This document shows positions 10,301-18,011 of a stretch of 64,000 bases of DNA, piece after piece. The notes beneath the pieces are model-generated. The model did no database searches, was not told the DNA's origin, and was given only the letters and a program-made list of their open reading frames with translations. The translations under genes and the position numbers were made by a program. How positions within the stretch are numbered: the stretch's first letter is position 1; each line of letters starts with the position of its first letter. This DNA is from an uncultured Bacteroidales bacterium (GTDB lineage: Bacteria; Bacteroidota; Bacteroidia; Bacteroidales; UBA932): positions 1-64,000 of the forward strand of contig ONLD01000004.1 of assembly GCA_900318565.1 (NCBI GenBank). The letters are read 5' to 3'.

Positions 10301-10815
10301 ACGGAAGAAATGTCAGAAGAAGCGATGCTCACTTTCAGCAGAGCCGGGACGTTCTTGAACCGGAGAGAAGTCCCATCCGCTTTACCCACGGCCACAAGGG
10401 CTTTAGGATCGGCGGTACGGCCTTCGGGGACAGTCTGAGCAGCTGGCACACGGACTGTAAGCCGTCCGCTTTCCAAGCCCAGTCCGGCTTCTTCAGGATA
10501 GACGGCATAGAGTTCGCCGCCGGACGAAGACACCTCTCCGCGGAAAGTCGCGGAACTGCCGTGGTTGCCGCCTTCGGGAATGCTGAACCCGTACTTGGAA
10601 AAGCCGTCGAAGACAGCTATCCGGTCGGTATCCTCCCAAAGCAGCGCCGGCAGGTCGAGGATCACCTTGGCCCCGGTGCTCTCTCCGCTTGCTTCAAGCA
10701 CTATTTCACGGCCGCCCGCGCCCGGCACGGGCACAGGCTCGGTTGCCTGCTCCTGACTGCAGGCGAAAAGCACGGGCAGGAGGACCGCCGCTTTGATGAG
10801 AGTTTTCCAGTTCAT
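7399..10815 (-). CDS. Surface lipoprotein with fimbrillin-like N-terminus, GLUG-type repeats and C-terminal GDPD domain
   Basis: About 1138 residues. The start is ATG 10815 (an upstream TTG at 10824 is less likely); lipobox LFAC gives a lipoprotein. The N-terminal ~270 residues match the downstream paralogue in pattern (ATTLYAVYP/GGELYAVYP-like, VPAAQTVPEG, FAPGSYYAALLPGTTP). Residues about 280-850 are beta-helix-type repeats of the form GGVVG...V.GCTNxGxVS. From about residue 872 comes a glycerophosphodiester phosphodiesterase domain: VVAHRGGS, PDNSRAA, SECDIYWTKDDKVIVAHAD. The His, Glu and Asp catalytic positions are kept, though the usual HRG...ENT is DNS here. It may be a surface-anchored phosphodiesterase acting on glycerophosphodiesters; the substrate is unknown. 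Confidence 0.82.
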   Translation of the reverse strand: MNWKTLIKAAVLLPVLFACSQEQATEPVPVPGAGGREIVLEASGESTGAKVILDLPALLWEDTDRIAVFDGFSKYGFSIPEGGNHGSSATFRGEVSSSGGELYAVYPEEAGLGLESGRLTVRVPAAQTVPEGRTADPKALVAVGKADGTSLRFKNVPALLKVSIASSDISSVIICGSSIAGTAVVSPDGTTGSVSEGEDRIELLPEGGVFAPGSYYAALLPGTTPSNGFSITLVRSDGLSATRTASREVVFRRNKGLDAGSIESVAKWERVILTKQQLFDWNERRDPADASDEVKLGADIDMEGEPWTPKNFAGTFDGCGHRISGLKVSGSSYVGFLREITGSAVVKNVVIGSRDGSTYDGVSIISHSAPSNNYTWYYAGAVAKVSGTARVSDVVNFATVEVAASSVSKTRIGGLVGNWASSAPCEGLVNRGTVRNAASKTGQASSTDATLSSSLVGGVVGFLDVRTSVSGCHNFGAVSTTNPGVSSVGGVVGYDGRGSAISGCTNAGAVSHDASEAITAESAAAGIIAYAKGVSGTFGSITSCSNSGPVSASCGGKNFRLAGVSGYTEYYTVSGCTNTGSISFDGNTTEGGFLAIGGVVAHTYSGCLVEDCRNDGPVSSNRLQVNRIGGVMGDLNNSAIRNCTNAGAVTLDNSSQAITGWQGAGGIAGFSEGNGSAREISGCTNEGAVSVTVNTIGNSTYHRCGAGGILGMPFTTMSIADCVNRGNVSLENKHASEPYAYAGGIFGQDTGASSACGVSSCTNYGTVRLLSGRSGYCGAGGLFGSVTMAASLQGNSNFGSVEGAVAGAVAGVSTLDFSAVVCDALTVNGTAYGSASDKDTWACPQSSGTIALVVKKHTPDETGGLPKPLEPGNKVVAHRGGSTECGYPDNSRAALRYAMSLGCYGSECDIYWTKDDKVIVAHADSECRVNCLHPWEATAAEIIAAKRLSNYEKIPTLEEYIDVVMSEGSKTKLVVDIKMITSPSMNYDYPAKAALKAIEIVQEKNAQNFVEFICTGYDQVMSKIAASMKAAGLACGWMNGSISASTFKSRGYTNWANLNTREHLSLGSGDDKGTGNRTISEFKNAGLQLSVFHIDKQSGNSSAVYTDATVKEFLDEYQYLRCITTNYPSWLLQKTKGL

Positions 10816-10821
10816 AATTTT

Positions 10822-10853
10822 CAAATATACTGTTTTTTCACTTCAACTCCAAA
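10822..10853 (-). promoter_or_regulatory. Promoter of the GDPD lipoprotein
   Basis: On the minus strand TTTG (10853-10850), exactly 20 bp, TATATTTG (10829-10822). The ATG follows six bases later, which predicts a leaderless or near-leaderless transcript. Confidence 0.7.
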
Positions 10854-10857
10854 TGGC

Positions 10858-10910
10858 AAGAGCGGCTGATGGAAACACCTGTATATCGGAAGAATCCGTC
10901 AGCCGCTCTT
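10858..10910. repeat. 12-bp inverted repeat between the two lipoprotein genes
   Basis: AAGAGCGGCTGA (10858-10869) and TCAGCCGCTCTT (10899-10910) are perfect arms around 29 nt. It lies downstream of the 10956-13982 gene and could end its transcript, but no U-tract follows on either strand. It ends just before the -33 box of the next gene. Confidence 0.55.
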
Positions 10911-10955
10911 ATGAGGACTACTTATTTTGAAACGGGCACGGGCCCGGAACAAACT

Positions 10956-13900
10956 CTATTCATCGGCGCTGTGTGCCACATAGGTCGGGGTGATTGTGCC
11001 TTTGTTGGCGGGGCAGAGCCAGGCCGCCTCGTCTGCTGCGGAGGCTTTGGTGACGCCGTTCACGGTCACCGCATCGCACAAGGTAGCCGATAGAGATATT
11101 GAGTTGACACCCGCCACGGCCCCGGCATTCGCACCTTCCACGTTGCCAAAATTCGAGCCTGTCGCTGAAGTAGCTTTACCTATCTTTCCGTAAAGCCCGC
11201 CGGATGCATTTTTGAGCTTGCCTGTAGTATTGGATATGGTTCCGTAGTTTTTATTGCCGGTCAGTGTAGCGTTAAGCGTAACCTTAGGATCATCATCAAG
11301 GCCCATAATGCCGCCAGCATAAGAATAAGGAGAGTCGGCATTGAGGTTGCAAGCCGTTACTGAACCATAGTTGACATTGTTGCTTATGGGAATGTTGTTG
11401 ACGGGTTCGCCGATAATGCCGGCGACACCGAAGCGGTCACCATAATCTTTGTGGATATTGGTGTTTATCTGTGCCGACACATTCCCACGGTTGACGCAGT
11501 CCCTAAGTTCCCAGGTGCAGCCTGCAGAAGTGCCTTCGGTGAAACCGACAATGCCGGCGACTGCCTGCCAGTTATTGAGCACAACATCATCCGGAGTCTT
11601 CACGGTAACGTCCCCGGTGTTGGTGCAAGAGATGACGGAACTTGAGTTTGACGTACCCACGATTCCACCCACGCGGTTAACCTGCTTGCGGTCGGAGAAC
11701 ACGCTGCCACTGTTGGCACAGGACTCGATCTTGCTGTTCTTGTACATATGGCCGACGATGCCACCGAGGCAGAGATATGAACCTTTACACTCGGTCTCGT
11801 CTCCCATCTTGTATTCGATGGCTCCGCTGTTGTTGCAGTTCTTTACCGTGGTATTGGCCACGAGATATCCGGCGATACCGGCAATACGTACTACGGCGCT
11901 GCCCTGATTGGTGTTGGTACTCACCTTGCCGTTGTTGGAACTGTCCACGATGCTATAGCCGGCGCCTCCTGCAAGATATGCCGCTATACCACCGATGCAG
12001 ATGTTGTTGTTTTTTGCGGCAGCTGTGTCATCGACGGTGCGTTCTATGTCGCCTTCGTTGGTGCAATTTGTAATTTCTACTTTGCCCTTTCCGTTGAGCA
12101 AGCCGACGAGTCCGCCGATAGAATCAATATTCCTGTGGGTAGCCGTCAGGTTTGCGAAATTCTTGCATCCATTGAGGCTTATCGTACCTTCGTTGGCGGC
12201 TGGAGAATTACCGATGATGCCGCCGATAAATGCCCTGCTGGCGAAAGTGGAAGGACAGAAGGTGATGGTCGCATTGGCGCCGTTGACACAGTCTGTAAGG
12301 GTGCAGCCGGTATTCGAGCGGCCAATGATGCCGCCGGCCTTGCACTCGCCGTCGCAGGTGCTGGAGATGGGGCCATCGTTTTTGCAGTTAATCAATGTAG
12401 AATTGCCTGATTCAGCGATAATTCCGCCGACAGCCATTGCACAAGAGCCCTCGGCAGTAGCAGCGAGTTTGCCTGTATTGATGCAATCGCTTAAATTAGA
12501 GCCTGCCGTTTTGTCGTAGGCAAGGATGCCGGCAATGTATTGCGTCTTGAGATTCGCCGAAGTCACGTTGCCGTTGTTCTGGACGGAACTCATCGTAACT
12601 GCTGCATCTGCCCAGCCAACGATTCCGGCAATGGAGCCTGCGGATATGGGAGTTTCTGCGTCGTTGGTCACGGCCCCCTTGTTAGCGCAGTTGCTGATGG
12701 TTGCAGCTCCTGCGACCACGCCCACAAGTCCGCCCACGCGGGTCTTGCTGGTGGAGGTGGCGAGCACGGTCACGGGCACGAAGCTGGTCACGCCGTCAAG
12801 CGTGGAACCTTCCGCGAGGCGGGTCACAAGACCTGCGTAGCGCCAGGCGCTTTCCGAATTGTCTTCGGTATTCTCCTGGACAATCGCGCTCTTGCCGTCA
12901 TAAGAACTGCCGTCGGAAGTACCGAAGGAGATGTTCTTCATCGTGCCGGTCAATGTATTGAAGAATGATGCGTTAGCTTCGCGCTTGACGTTGAGGTTGT
13001 AGAGCTTGTGGCCCTGACCGTCGAAGGTGCCCTTGAAATCCTTGGGCACCCAGGGTTCCTCCTCCATATCGATGTCGGCGCCGATGACCACGAACTCATC
13101 TCCGGACTCTTCGGTGACGACGCGATTGGCATTCCAGTCGAAGAGTTCGGCCATAGTCTTGATCTCGGTACGGGTGGTGAGCTTGTCGAGGGACCCGGCG
13201 TCAACGCCCTTGGCGCGGGTGAAGGTGACGGGGCCGGAAGCCTCGCGTATGCCGCTCGAAAGGCCCTTGGTCAGGGAAATGCTGAAGCCTTCAGGGGTGG
13301 TGCCGGGAAGCACTGCCACGTAGTAGGTACCTGCCGGGAATATGCCGTCCGCGTGGGTCAGGGTAATGCTGTCCACGGGCTTCTGGGCCTCGGTGATGGT
13401 ACCGTCGGCGGAGACCTTCACGGTGCCGGCAAGGGCGGCGCCGCTGATGACTATCTCACGCACGTTGGTGGCCTTGAAGCTGACCTTCAGGAGGCCGCAC
13501 ACCTGCTTGAAAGCAAGCTTGCCCCCTTTGGCTCCGGAGGCCACTGCCACAAGCGCGGCGGGGTCGGCGCAGCCTTCGGCGGGAATCACCTGCGCGGAAG
13601 GCACGGATACGCTGACTGCGCTGCCGTCCAGGGCGAGGCCGGCGTCGGCGGGGTAAACGGCGTAAAGAGTGGTTGCAGCATCGGATGCCTCACCTTCGAA
13701 TACAGCTGAAGAGCCTTGGTTGGATCCGGCCTTGATTCCGAACTCATTCTTGGAGGTTCCGTCAAACACGGCTATCTTGTCGGCGTCCTGCCATTTCACG
13801 TTGGAAGCCTCGTCAGCAAAATCCAGCAGCACCTTGGTAAGTTCTTCCCCGGTAGCCGTGAAACTAGCATAAGATTTTACGCCCTCGGACGAGGGGATGG

Positions 13901-13982
13901 GAGCCTCTGCAACTTCCTTGTTGCAGGCAATGGCCGTCAGCAAGGAAAGTACGGCGATACTGAAAAGTCTGTTCTTTTTCAT
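10956..13982 (-). CDS. Surface lipoprotein with fimbrillin-like N-terminus and GLUG-type repeats
   Basis: 1008 residues, lipoprotein signal MKKNRLFSIAVLSLLTAIAC. The N-terminal ~270 residues are paralogous to the adjacent 7399-10815 product (WQDADKIAVFDG, TLYAVYPADAGLAL, VPSAQVIPAEG, GTYYVAVLPGTTPEG). Residues about 320-980 are more than a dozen units like GGIVG...TVxNCxNxGxI, typical of GLUG-type repeats that build extended surface beta-helices. Unlike its neighbour it ends after the repeats and has no GDPD domain. It has a strong Shine-Dalgarno (AAGGAGG, about 8 nt before ATG), rare in this phylum, and a 44-codon ORF lies 12 bp upstream in the same transcript. Confidence 0.78.
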   Translation of the reverse strand: MKKNRLFSIAVLSLLTAIACNKEVAEAPIPSSEGVKSYASFTATGEELTKVLLDFADEASNVKWQDADKIAVFDGTSKNEFGIKAGSNQGSSAVFEGEASDAATTLYAVYPADAGLALDGSAVSVSVPSAQVIPAEGCADPAALVAVASGAKGGKLAFKQVCGLLKVSFKATNVREIVISGAALAGTVKVSADGTITEAQKPVDSITLTHADGIFPAGTYYVAVLPGTTPEGFSISLTKGLSSGIREASGPVTFTRAKGVDAGSLDKLTTRTEIKTMAELFDWNANRVVTEESGDEFVVIGADIDMEEEPWVPKDFKGTFDGQGHKLYNLNVKREANASFFNTLTGTMKNISFGTSDGSSYDGKSAIVQENTEDNSESAWRYAGLVTRLAEGSTLDGVTSFVPVTVLATSTSKTRVGGLVGVVAGAATISNCANKGAVTNDAETPISAGSIAGIVGWADAAVTMSSVQNNGNVTSANLKTQYIAGILAYDKTAGSNLSDCINTGKLAATAEGSCAMAVGGIIAESGNSTLINCKNDGPISSTCDGECKAGGIIGRSNTGCTLTDCVNGANATITFCPSTFASRAFIGGIIGNSPAANEGTISLNGCKNFANLTATHRNIDSIGGLVGLLNGKGKVEITNCTNEGDIERTVDDTAAAKNNNICIGGIAAYLAGGAGYSIVDSSNNGKVSTNTNQGSAVVRIAGIAGYLVANTTVKNCNNSGAIEYKMGDETECKGSYLCLGGIVGHMYKNSKIESCANSGSVFSDRKQVNRVGGIVGTSNSSSVISCTNTGDVTVKTPDDVVLNNWQAVAGIVGFTEGTSAGCTWELRDCVNRGNVSAQINTNIHKDYGDRFGVAGIIGEPVNNIPISNNVNYGSVTACNLNADSPYSYAGGIMGLDDDPKVTLNATLTGNKNYGTISNTTGKLKNASGGLYGKIGKATSATGSNFGNVEGANAGAVAGVNSISLSATLCDAVTVNGVTKASAADEAAWLCPANKGTITPTYVAHSADE

Positions 13983-13994
13983 TGTCGTTCCTCC

Positions 13995-14129
13995 TTACCA
14001 AGTCAAGTCTGTAAATTCCCCGTCGAATCCTTCGAGAGAAGAATCGGCATCTGCGGGGCTGACAGCAAGAGCAAACAGATAATCTGCATTCAGCTCTGCA
14101 ATCTCCGGTTTAACGTAGTACTTAATCAT
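13995..14129 (-). CDS. Small conserved-looking peptide upstream of the lipoprotein
   Basis: 44 residues from ATG 14129: a basic, aromatic start (MIKYYVKPEIAELNADYLF) then an acidic Gly/Ser end (DADSSLEGFDGEFTDLTW). No signal peptide or membrane segment. The stop is 12 bp before the start of the surface lipoprotein gene, inside its transcript. Short MxxYxxPEI-type ORFs ahead of surface-protein genes are common in Bacteroidales, from my recollection, but no function is known. It could be a leader peptide, a peptide precursor or a chance ORF. Confidence 0.45.
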   Translation of the reverse strand: MIKYYVKPEIAELNADYLFALAVSPADADSSLEGFDGEFTDLTW

Positions 14130-14146
14130 ATTATAGAACATAAAAA

Positions 14147-14181
14147 TTTGCGTGTCTATTATTATACAACAGACACGCAAA
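14147..14181 (-). terminator. Terminator of the def-ruvX transcript
   Basis: TTTGCGTGTCT (14147-14157) and AGACACGCAAA (14171-14181) form an 11-bp stem with a 13-nt AT-rich loop. On the minus strand the stem is followed by a T-rich stretch (AAATTTTTAT). It lies 20 bp past the def stop. Confidence 0.75.
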
Positions 14182-14200
14182 AAACACCTAATAGAAAAAA

Positions 14201-14755
14201 CTATTTAATCTTGGAATTGTACCGCGTGGCCACTTTGCCGTGCGATATGCTCTGGAGTTTCTTGGCAATCATCTTGCGGCGTATGGGAGCTACCAGGTCG
14301 GTGAAGAGGACTCCGTCCAGGTGCGACATCTCGTGCTGGACCATACGGCAGCCGAACTTGTCGAAGACTTCAACGTGCTCCTGGAAATCTTCGCCGTAAT
14401 ACTTCACCTTCATACTTACGGGACGGCGCACGTTGCAGTACACGCCGGGCACGCTCAGGCAGCCTTCCTCGTATTCGCACTGCTCCTCGCTCTCCTCAAG
14501 TACGACAGGATTGATAAGGGTGCGCCTGAAGTCCTTCAGATAAGGATATACGTCCTGCATCTCGTCACCGTCCACGATGACCACCCTGAGGCTCACTCCG
14601 ATCTGGGGCGCAGCGAGCCCGACGCCTTCGGAGCGCTTCAGCGTGTCCTTGAGGTCTGCTATAAGGGCGGTCAGCTCTTCTTTCTTATTCAAATCGGCCT
14701 CGGCCGCCCGTTCGCGGAGCACCTCGGAGCCATAAAGGTAAATCGGCTGTATCAT
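14201..14755 (-). CDS. def: Peptide deformylase
   Basis: Removes the formyl group from N-terminal fMet of nascent proteins. 184 residues with all three family motifs: GVGLAAPQIG, EGCLSVPG (metal-binding Cys) and QHEMSHLDG (HExxH). No signal peptide, so this is the housekeeping cytoplasmic enzyme, unlike the lipoprotein-type copy at 34411. The start overlaps the ruvX stop by ATGA, which implies translational coupling. Confidence 0.96.
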   Translation of the reverse strand: MIQPIYLYGSEVLRERAAEADLNKKEELTALIADLKDTLKRSEGVGLAAPQIGVSLRVVIVDGDEMQDVYPYLKDFRRTLINPVVLEESEEQCEYEEGCLSVPGVYCNVRRPVSMKVKYYGEDFQEHVEVFDKFGCRMVQHEMSHLDGVLFTDLVAPIRRKMIAKKLQSISHGKVATRYNSKIK

Positions 14756-15165
14756 TTCTTCTTGTCCAAATAAGCTTGCAATATAATCGCCGCGCTGATT
14801 TTATCCACGGAATTCTTGTCTCTCCTCTCGCTCTTCTTCATCCCCCCGTCAATCATCGCCCTGTGTGCCAGCACGGAAGTAAACCTCTCGTCTTCCAGGG
14901 CTACGTCCACTGTCGGAAAAGCACCTGTCAGCTTTTTCAGGAAGGCGTCCACGTCGGGAGCGGCCGAGGCGTGGGAGCCGTCGAGGTTGAGCGGATAGCC
15001 CACGACAAACTTGGATATAGTCTCCTTGAGAGAATAATTTTGAAGATATTCTATTATCTTTGCAGCAGGTACAGTCTCAAGGGGAGACGCGAAAATGCCG
15101 AGCGGGTCGCTTTGTGCCACTCCCACTCGTGCGCGTCCGTAATCAATCCCTATGATTCTGTCCAT
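14752..15165 (-). CDS. ruvX: Putative pre-16S rRNA nuclease / RuvX (YqgF) family
   Basis: 137 residues from ATG 15165. RNase H-fold family with N-terminal MDRIIGIDYGRARVGVAQSD (first catalytic Asp), FVVGYPLNLDGS, and the C-terminal ALEDERFTSVLAHRAM plus KNSVDKISAAIILQAYLD (last catalytic Asp). E. coli YqgF processes the 16S rRNA 5' end; an older name is Holliday-junction resolvase-like. The chosen start places the conserved DYG at residues 8-10, as in the family. The -7 box ends 7 bp upstream of the ATG. Confidence 0.93.
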   Translation of the reverse strand: MDRIIGIDYGRARVGVAQSDPLGIFASPLETVPAAKIIEYLQNYSLKETISKFVVGYPLNLDGSHASAAPDVDAFLKKLTGAFPTVDVALEDERFTSVLAHRAMIDGGMKKSERRDKNSVDKISAAIILQAYLDKKK

Positions 15166-15203
15166 AATTTTGCAAAAATAGCACTTTTTATGGGGAAAAG
15201 CAA
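15165..15203. promoter_or_regulatory. Divergent promoters with face-to-face -7 boxes (ruvX / 15190 gene)
   Basis: Plus strand TAATTTTG at 15165-15172; minus strand TATTTTTG from 15180 to 15173. The two abut to form an almost perfect palindrome. The minus promoter also has TTG at 15203-15201 with 20-bp spacing; the plus one lacks a visible -33 box. Confidence 0.55.
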
Positions 15204-15564
15204 TCTGAACAAAGTATATCGGCTCAGCGTGGTGGAAGACGACAGCCACAGGATGGTACGCTCCTTCCGCTTCAGCCGCCTGGGCTTCATCGTGACGATA
15301 CTCACCGTATTCGTGGTAGTGCTCGGAAGCCTCTACGCCCTTGTGGCGTTCACTCCCCTCCGCACCACCATACCCGGCTATCCCGATGCCCATTTCCGCA
15401 GGGTGGCCGTGGACAACGCCATCAAAATCGACTCCCTTGAAAGCGCCCTGACGCGCTGGAAGCTATATTCTGAGAACCTCTCCCGCGTGCTGGCAGGCGA
15501 CACGACAATCAACATCGACAGCCTGCTCCAGGCCAAGGAGACTCCAGACTCACTCGCAAAATAA
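15190..15564 (+). CDS. Single-pass membrane protein, resembling the N-terminal part of M23 peptidases
   Basis: 124 residues from ATG 15190. A basic N-terminus (KSNLNKVYRLSVVEDDSHRMVRSFRF) precedes one transmembrane helix (about residues 30-53, LGFIVTILTVFVVVLGSLYALVAF), then a 65-residue periplasmic part with helical character and a SLLQAKETPDSLAK tail. The layout recalls the membrane anchor and coil that precede the catalytic domain in Bacteroidota M23 peptidases, but there is no peptidase domain. Its stop overlaps the dxr start (TAATG). Function unknown. Confidence 0.7.
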   Translation: MGKSNLNKVYRLSVVEDDSHRMVRSFRFSRLGFIVTILTVFVVVLGSLYALVAFTPLRTTIPGYPDAHFRRVAVDNAIKIDSLESALTRWKLYSENLSRVLAGDTTINIDSLLQAKETPDSLAK

Positions 15565-16718
15565 TGAAGAAGAGAAGAATTGCCATTCTCGGGTCCACCG
15601 GTTCCATCGGCACCCAGACCCTCGACGTGGTGCGCCAGCACCCGGAGCTTTTCGAAGTGGAATTGATTTCGGCCGCCAACAGCGTGGACCTGCTAGCCCG
15701 GCAAGCGCGCGAGTTTGACGTCAACAACGTGGTAATATGCAACGAGGCCCGCTACGAGGCGCTTTCCGAAGCTCTCAAGGACAGCGACGCCAAGGTCTGG
15801 ACCGGAGTTGACAGCCTGTGCTCGCTGGTACGGGGCGAGGCGGTGGATATCGTCGTGGGCGCTATGGTGGGATTCAGCGGCCTGCGGCCCACGCTCGCCG
15901 CGCTTGAGGCGGGGAAAATCGTCGCCCTGGCCAACAAGGAGACGCTCGTCGCCGCCGGCGGACTGGTGACCAAGGTGATGCGTGAGCACGGGGCGGTGAT
16001 ACTGCCCGTGGATTCCGAGCACTCGGCCATTTTCCAGTGCCTGCTGGGGGCTCAGGGCAACACGGTGGAAAAAATCCACCTGACAGCGTCCGGAGGCCCG
16101 TTCCGCACCTGGGACAAGAAAAGAATCTCAGGGGCGACTGCCGCCGACGCGCTCAAGCACCCGAACTGGAATATGGGCTCGAAAGTGACTATCGATTCCG
16201 CCACGATGATGAACAAGGGCTTCGAGGTAATCGAGGCGCGCTGGCTCTTCGATGTGGCGCCCAAGGACATACAGGTCGTAGTGCATCCCGAATCCATCAT
16301 CCATTCGATGGTGGAATATACTGACGGTGCCGTCATCGCGCAACTGGGCTGCCCGGATATGCGCGAGCCCATCGGCTTCGCACTCTCCTTCCCCGCCCGC
16401 ATCAGCGTGGGCAACCGCAAACTGGATTTCGCCACTCTCGGGAAGCTGACTTTCGAGGCCCCGGACCTGTCCCGTTTCCCCAACCTGCGCCTTGCCTACG
16501 AGGCCATAGAGAGGGGCGGCAATGCTCCCTGCGCCCTCAACGCAGCCAACGAAGTGGCCGTGGCGGCCTACCTCAGAAATGAGATTGGCTTCTACGACAT
16601 CTCGCGTATCAATGAGCACTGCCTTGCTGGCCTGAATTTTGTTGCAGACCCTACGCTCGAAGACATTTTCGAGACAAACGCAGAAGTAGCAAGGATAGCA
16701 GATGGTTGCATTAATTAA
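15564..16718 (+). CDS. dxr: 1-deoxy-D-xylulose 5-phosphate reductoisomerase
   Basis: Second step of the MEP isoprenoid pathway, converting DXP to MEP with NADPH and a divalent metal. 384 residues, full length. NADPH-binding N-terminus RRIAILGSTGSIGTQTLDVV, then LANKETLVAAG, the metal and substrate residues in PVDSEHSAIFQCL, LTASGGPF, HPNWNMGSKVTIDSATMMNKG and the flexible-loop region. It overlaps the upstream membrane-stub gene by one base and the rseP start by 17 bp, so dxr and rseP form one operon, an arrangement common in bacteria. Confidence 0.97.
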   Translation: MKKRRIAILGSTGSIGTQTLDVVRQHPELFEVELISAANSVDLLARQAREFDVNNVVICNEARYEALSEALKDSDAKVWTGVDSLCSLVRGEAVDIVVGAMVGFSGLRPTLAALEAGKIVALANKETLVAAGGLVTKVMREHGAVILPVDSEHSAIFQCLLGAQGNTVEKIHLTASGGPFRTWDKKRISGATAADALKHPNWNMGSKVTIDSATMMNKGFEVIEARWLFDVAPKDIQVVVHPESIIHSMVEYTDGAVIAQLGCPDMREPIGFALSFPARISVGNRKLDFATLGKLTFEAPDLSRFPNLRLAYEAIERGGNAPCALNAANEVAVAAYLRNEIGFYDISRINEHCLAGLNFVADPTLEDIFETNAEVARIADGCIN

Positions 16719-18003
16719 AACCCTTCAGGTCATACTCGCCCTTTCGTTGCTCATCATAGTGCACGAACTTGGGCACTTCCTTTGGGCCAAGTTGTTCAAG
16801 ATCAAGGTAGAGAAGTTCTACCTCTTCTTCGACGCCGGCGGCCGCGCCTTGGCCAGATGGCATTGGGGCGAGACCGAGTTCGGCATAGGCTGGGTCCCTT
16901 TCGGCGGCTACTGCAAGATAGCCGGTATGGTCGATGAGTCGATGGACCTCGAAGGTCTGAAAAAGGAGCCGCAGGAATGGGAATTCCGCACCAAGCCTGC
17001 CTCCCAGAGGCTTATGGTGATGGCGGGAGGCGTAATCAACAACTTCATCTTCGCCGTCCTGGTGTACTGTCTCATCGCTGGTATCTGGGGAGAGGCTTTC
17101 ATCAGCAACAAAGACGCCCGCATCGCCCCCTCCGAGCTCGCCCGCGATATGGGATTCCGCCTCGGAGACCTTATAATCAGTTTCGACGGCTACCAGCCGC
17201 AGAATTTCGGTATGCTGCAGGCCGACCTGGCGCGGCGAAACGTGCGGTCCGCCCGCATCCTGAGGGGCACGGACACGCTCGAGCTCTACATCGACCAGGC
17301 ATATATCGGAGACGTGCTCAACACCCCGGGGATGTTCGACCTTGCCGTACCTTTCGTCATCGACTCGATGCGCTTCGACGGGCCCAACGCCGGCTGCGGG
17401 CTGGAAAGCGGCGACAGGGTGCTCTCGTTTGGCGGCAAGAGCATAGGCTACCTTCAGGACGCCCGGGAAGTGCTGCAGGAGTACCGAGGAGGGATGGTTG
17501 ACGCCGCATTCGTGCGCGGAGCGGACACGCTGCAGACGCCGGTGGCCGTGGATACTCTCGGGCAGATCGGCGTGTACCTGAAGCTGCCGCAGATAGAGAG
17601 ACGGCAGTACTCCTTCTTCGAGTCCATCCCGGCCGGGCTGCGACTGACCTGGGAGACGATGAGCGGCTACGTGCGCGACCTCGGCCTGCTGGTGCGTCCT
17701 TCGACCGGAGCATACAAGTCCGTGGGCAGCTTCATCGCAATCGGACAGGTCTTCCCCGCCGTCTGGGACTGGTACCGCTTCCTCAATATCCTCGCGCTGC
17801 TCTCCGTGATGCTCGGCATTATGAACCTGCTGCCGATTCCGGCGCTCGACGGAGGCCACATAATCATCACCCTCTACGAAATGGTCTCCGGACGCAAGCC
17901 TTCGGACCGTTTCTTGATAGTCACCCAGATGATAGGTATGGTGCTGCTGCTCCTGCTTATGATGCTGGCTTTCGGCAACGACATCGCCCGGCTAATACAT
18001 TGA
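16702..18003 (+). CDS. rseP: RIP metalloprotease (site-2 protease) RseP
   Basis: Intramembrane zinc protease that cuts anti-sigma factors and signal peptides within the membrane. 433 residues with HELGH in the first transmembrane helix (about residues 21-25), FGIGWVPFGGY, VMAGGVINNFIFAVLVY, a PDZ-like central domain, and the second catalytic element NLLPIPALDGGHI near the C-terminus followed by a last transmembrane helix. All catalytic elements are intact. The start overlaps dxr by 17 bp. Confidence 0.95.
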   Translation: MVALIKTLQVILALSLLIIVHELGHFLWAKLFKIKVEKFYLFFDAGGRALARWHWGETEFGIGWVPFGGYCKIAGMVDESMDLEGLKKEPQEWEFRTKPASQRLMVMAGGVINNFIFAVLVYCLIAGIWGEAFISNKDARIAPSELARDMGFRLGDLIISFDGYQPQNFGMLQADLARRNVRSARILRGTDTLELYIDQAYIGDVLNTPGMFDLAVPFVIDSMRFDGPNAGCGLESGDRVLSFGGKSIGYLQDAREVLQEYRGGMVDAAFVRGADTLQTPVAVDTLGQIGVYLKLPQIERRQYSFFESIPAGLRLTWETMSGYVRDLGLLVRPSTGAYKSVGSFIAIGQVFPAVWDWYRFLNILALLSVMLGIMNLLPIPALDGGHIIITLYEMVSGRKPSDRFLIVTQMIGMVLLLLLMMLAFGNDIARLIH

Positions 18004-18011
18004 TACCAAAT

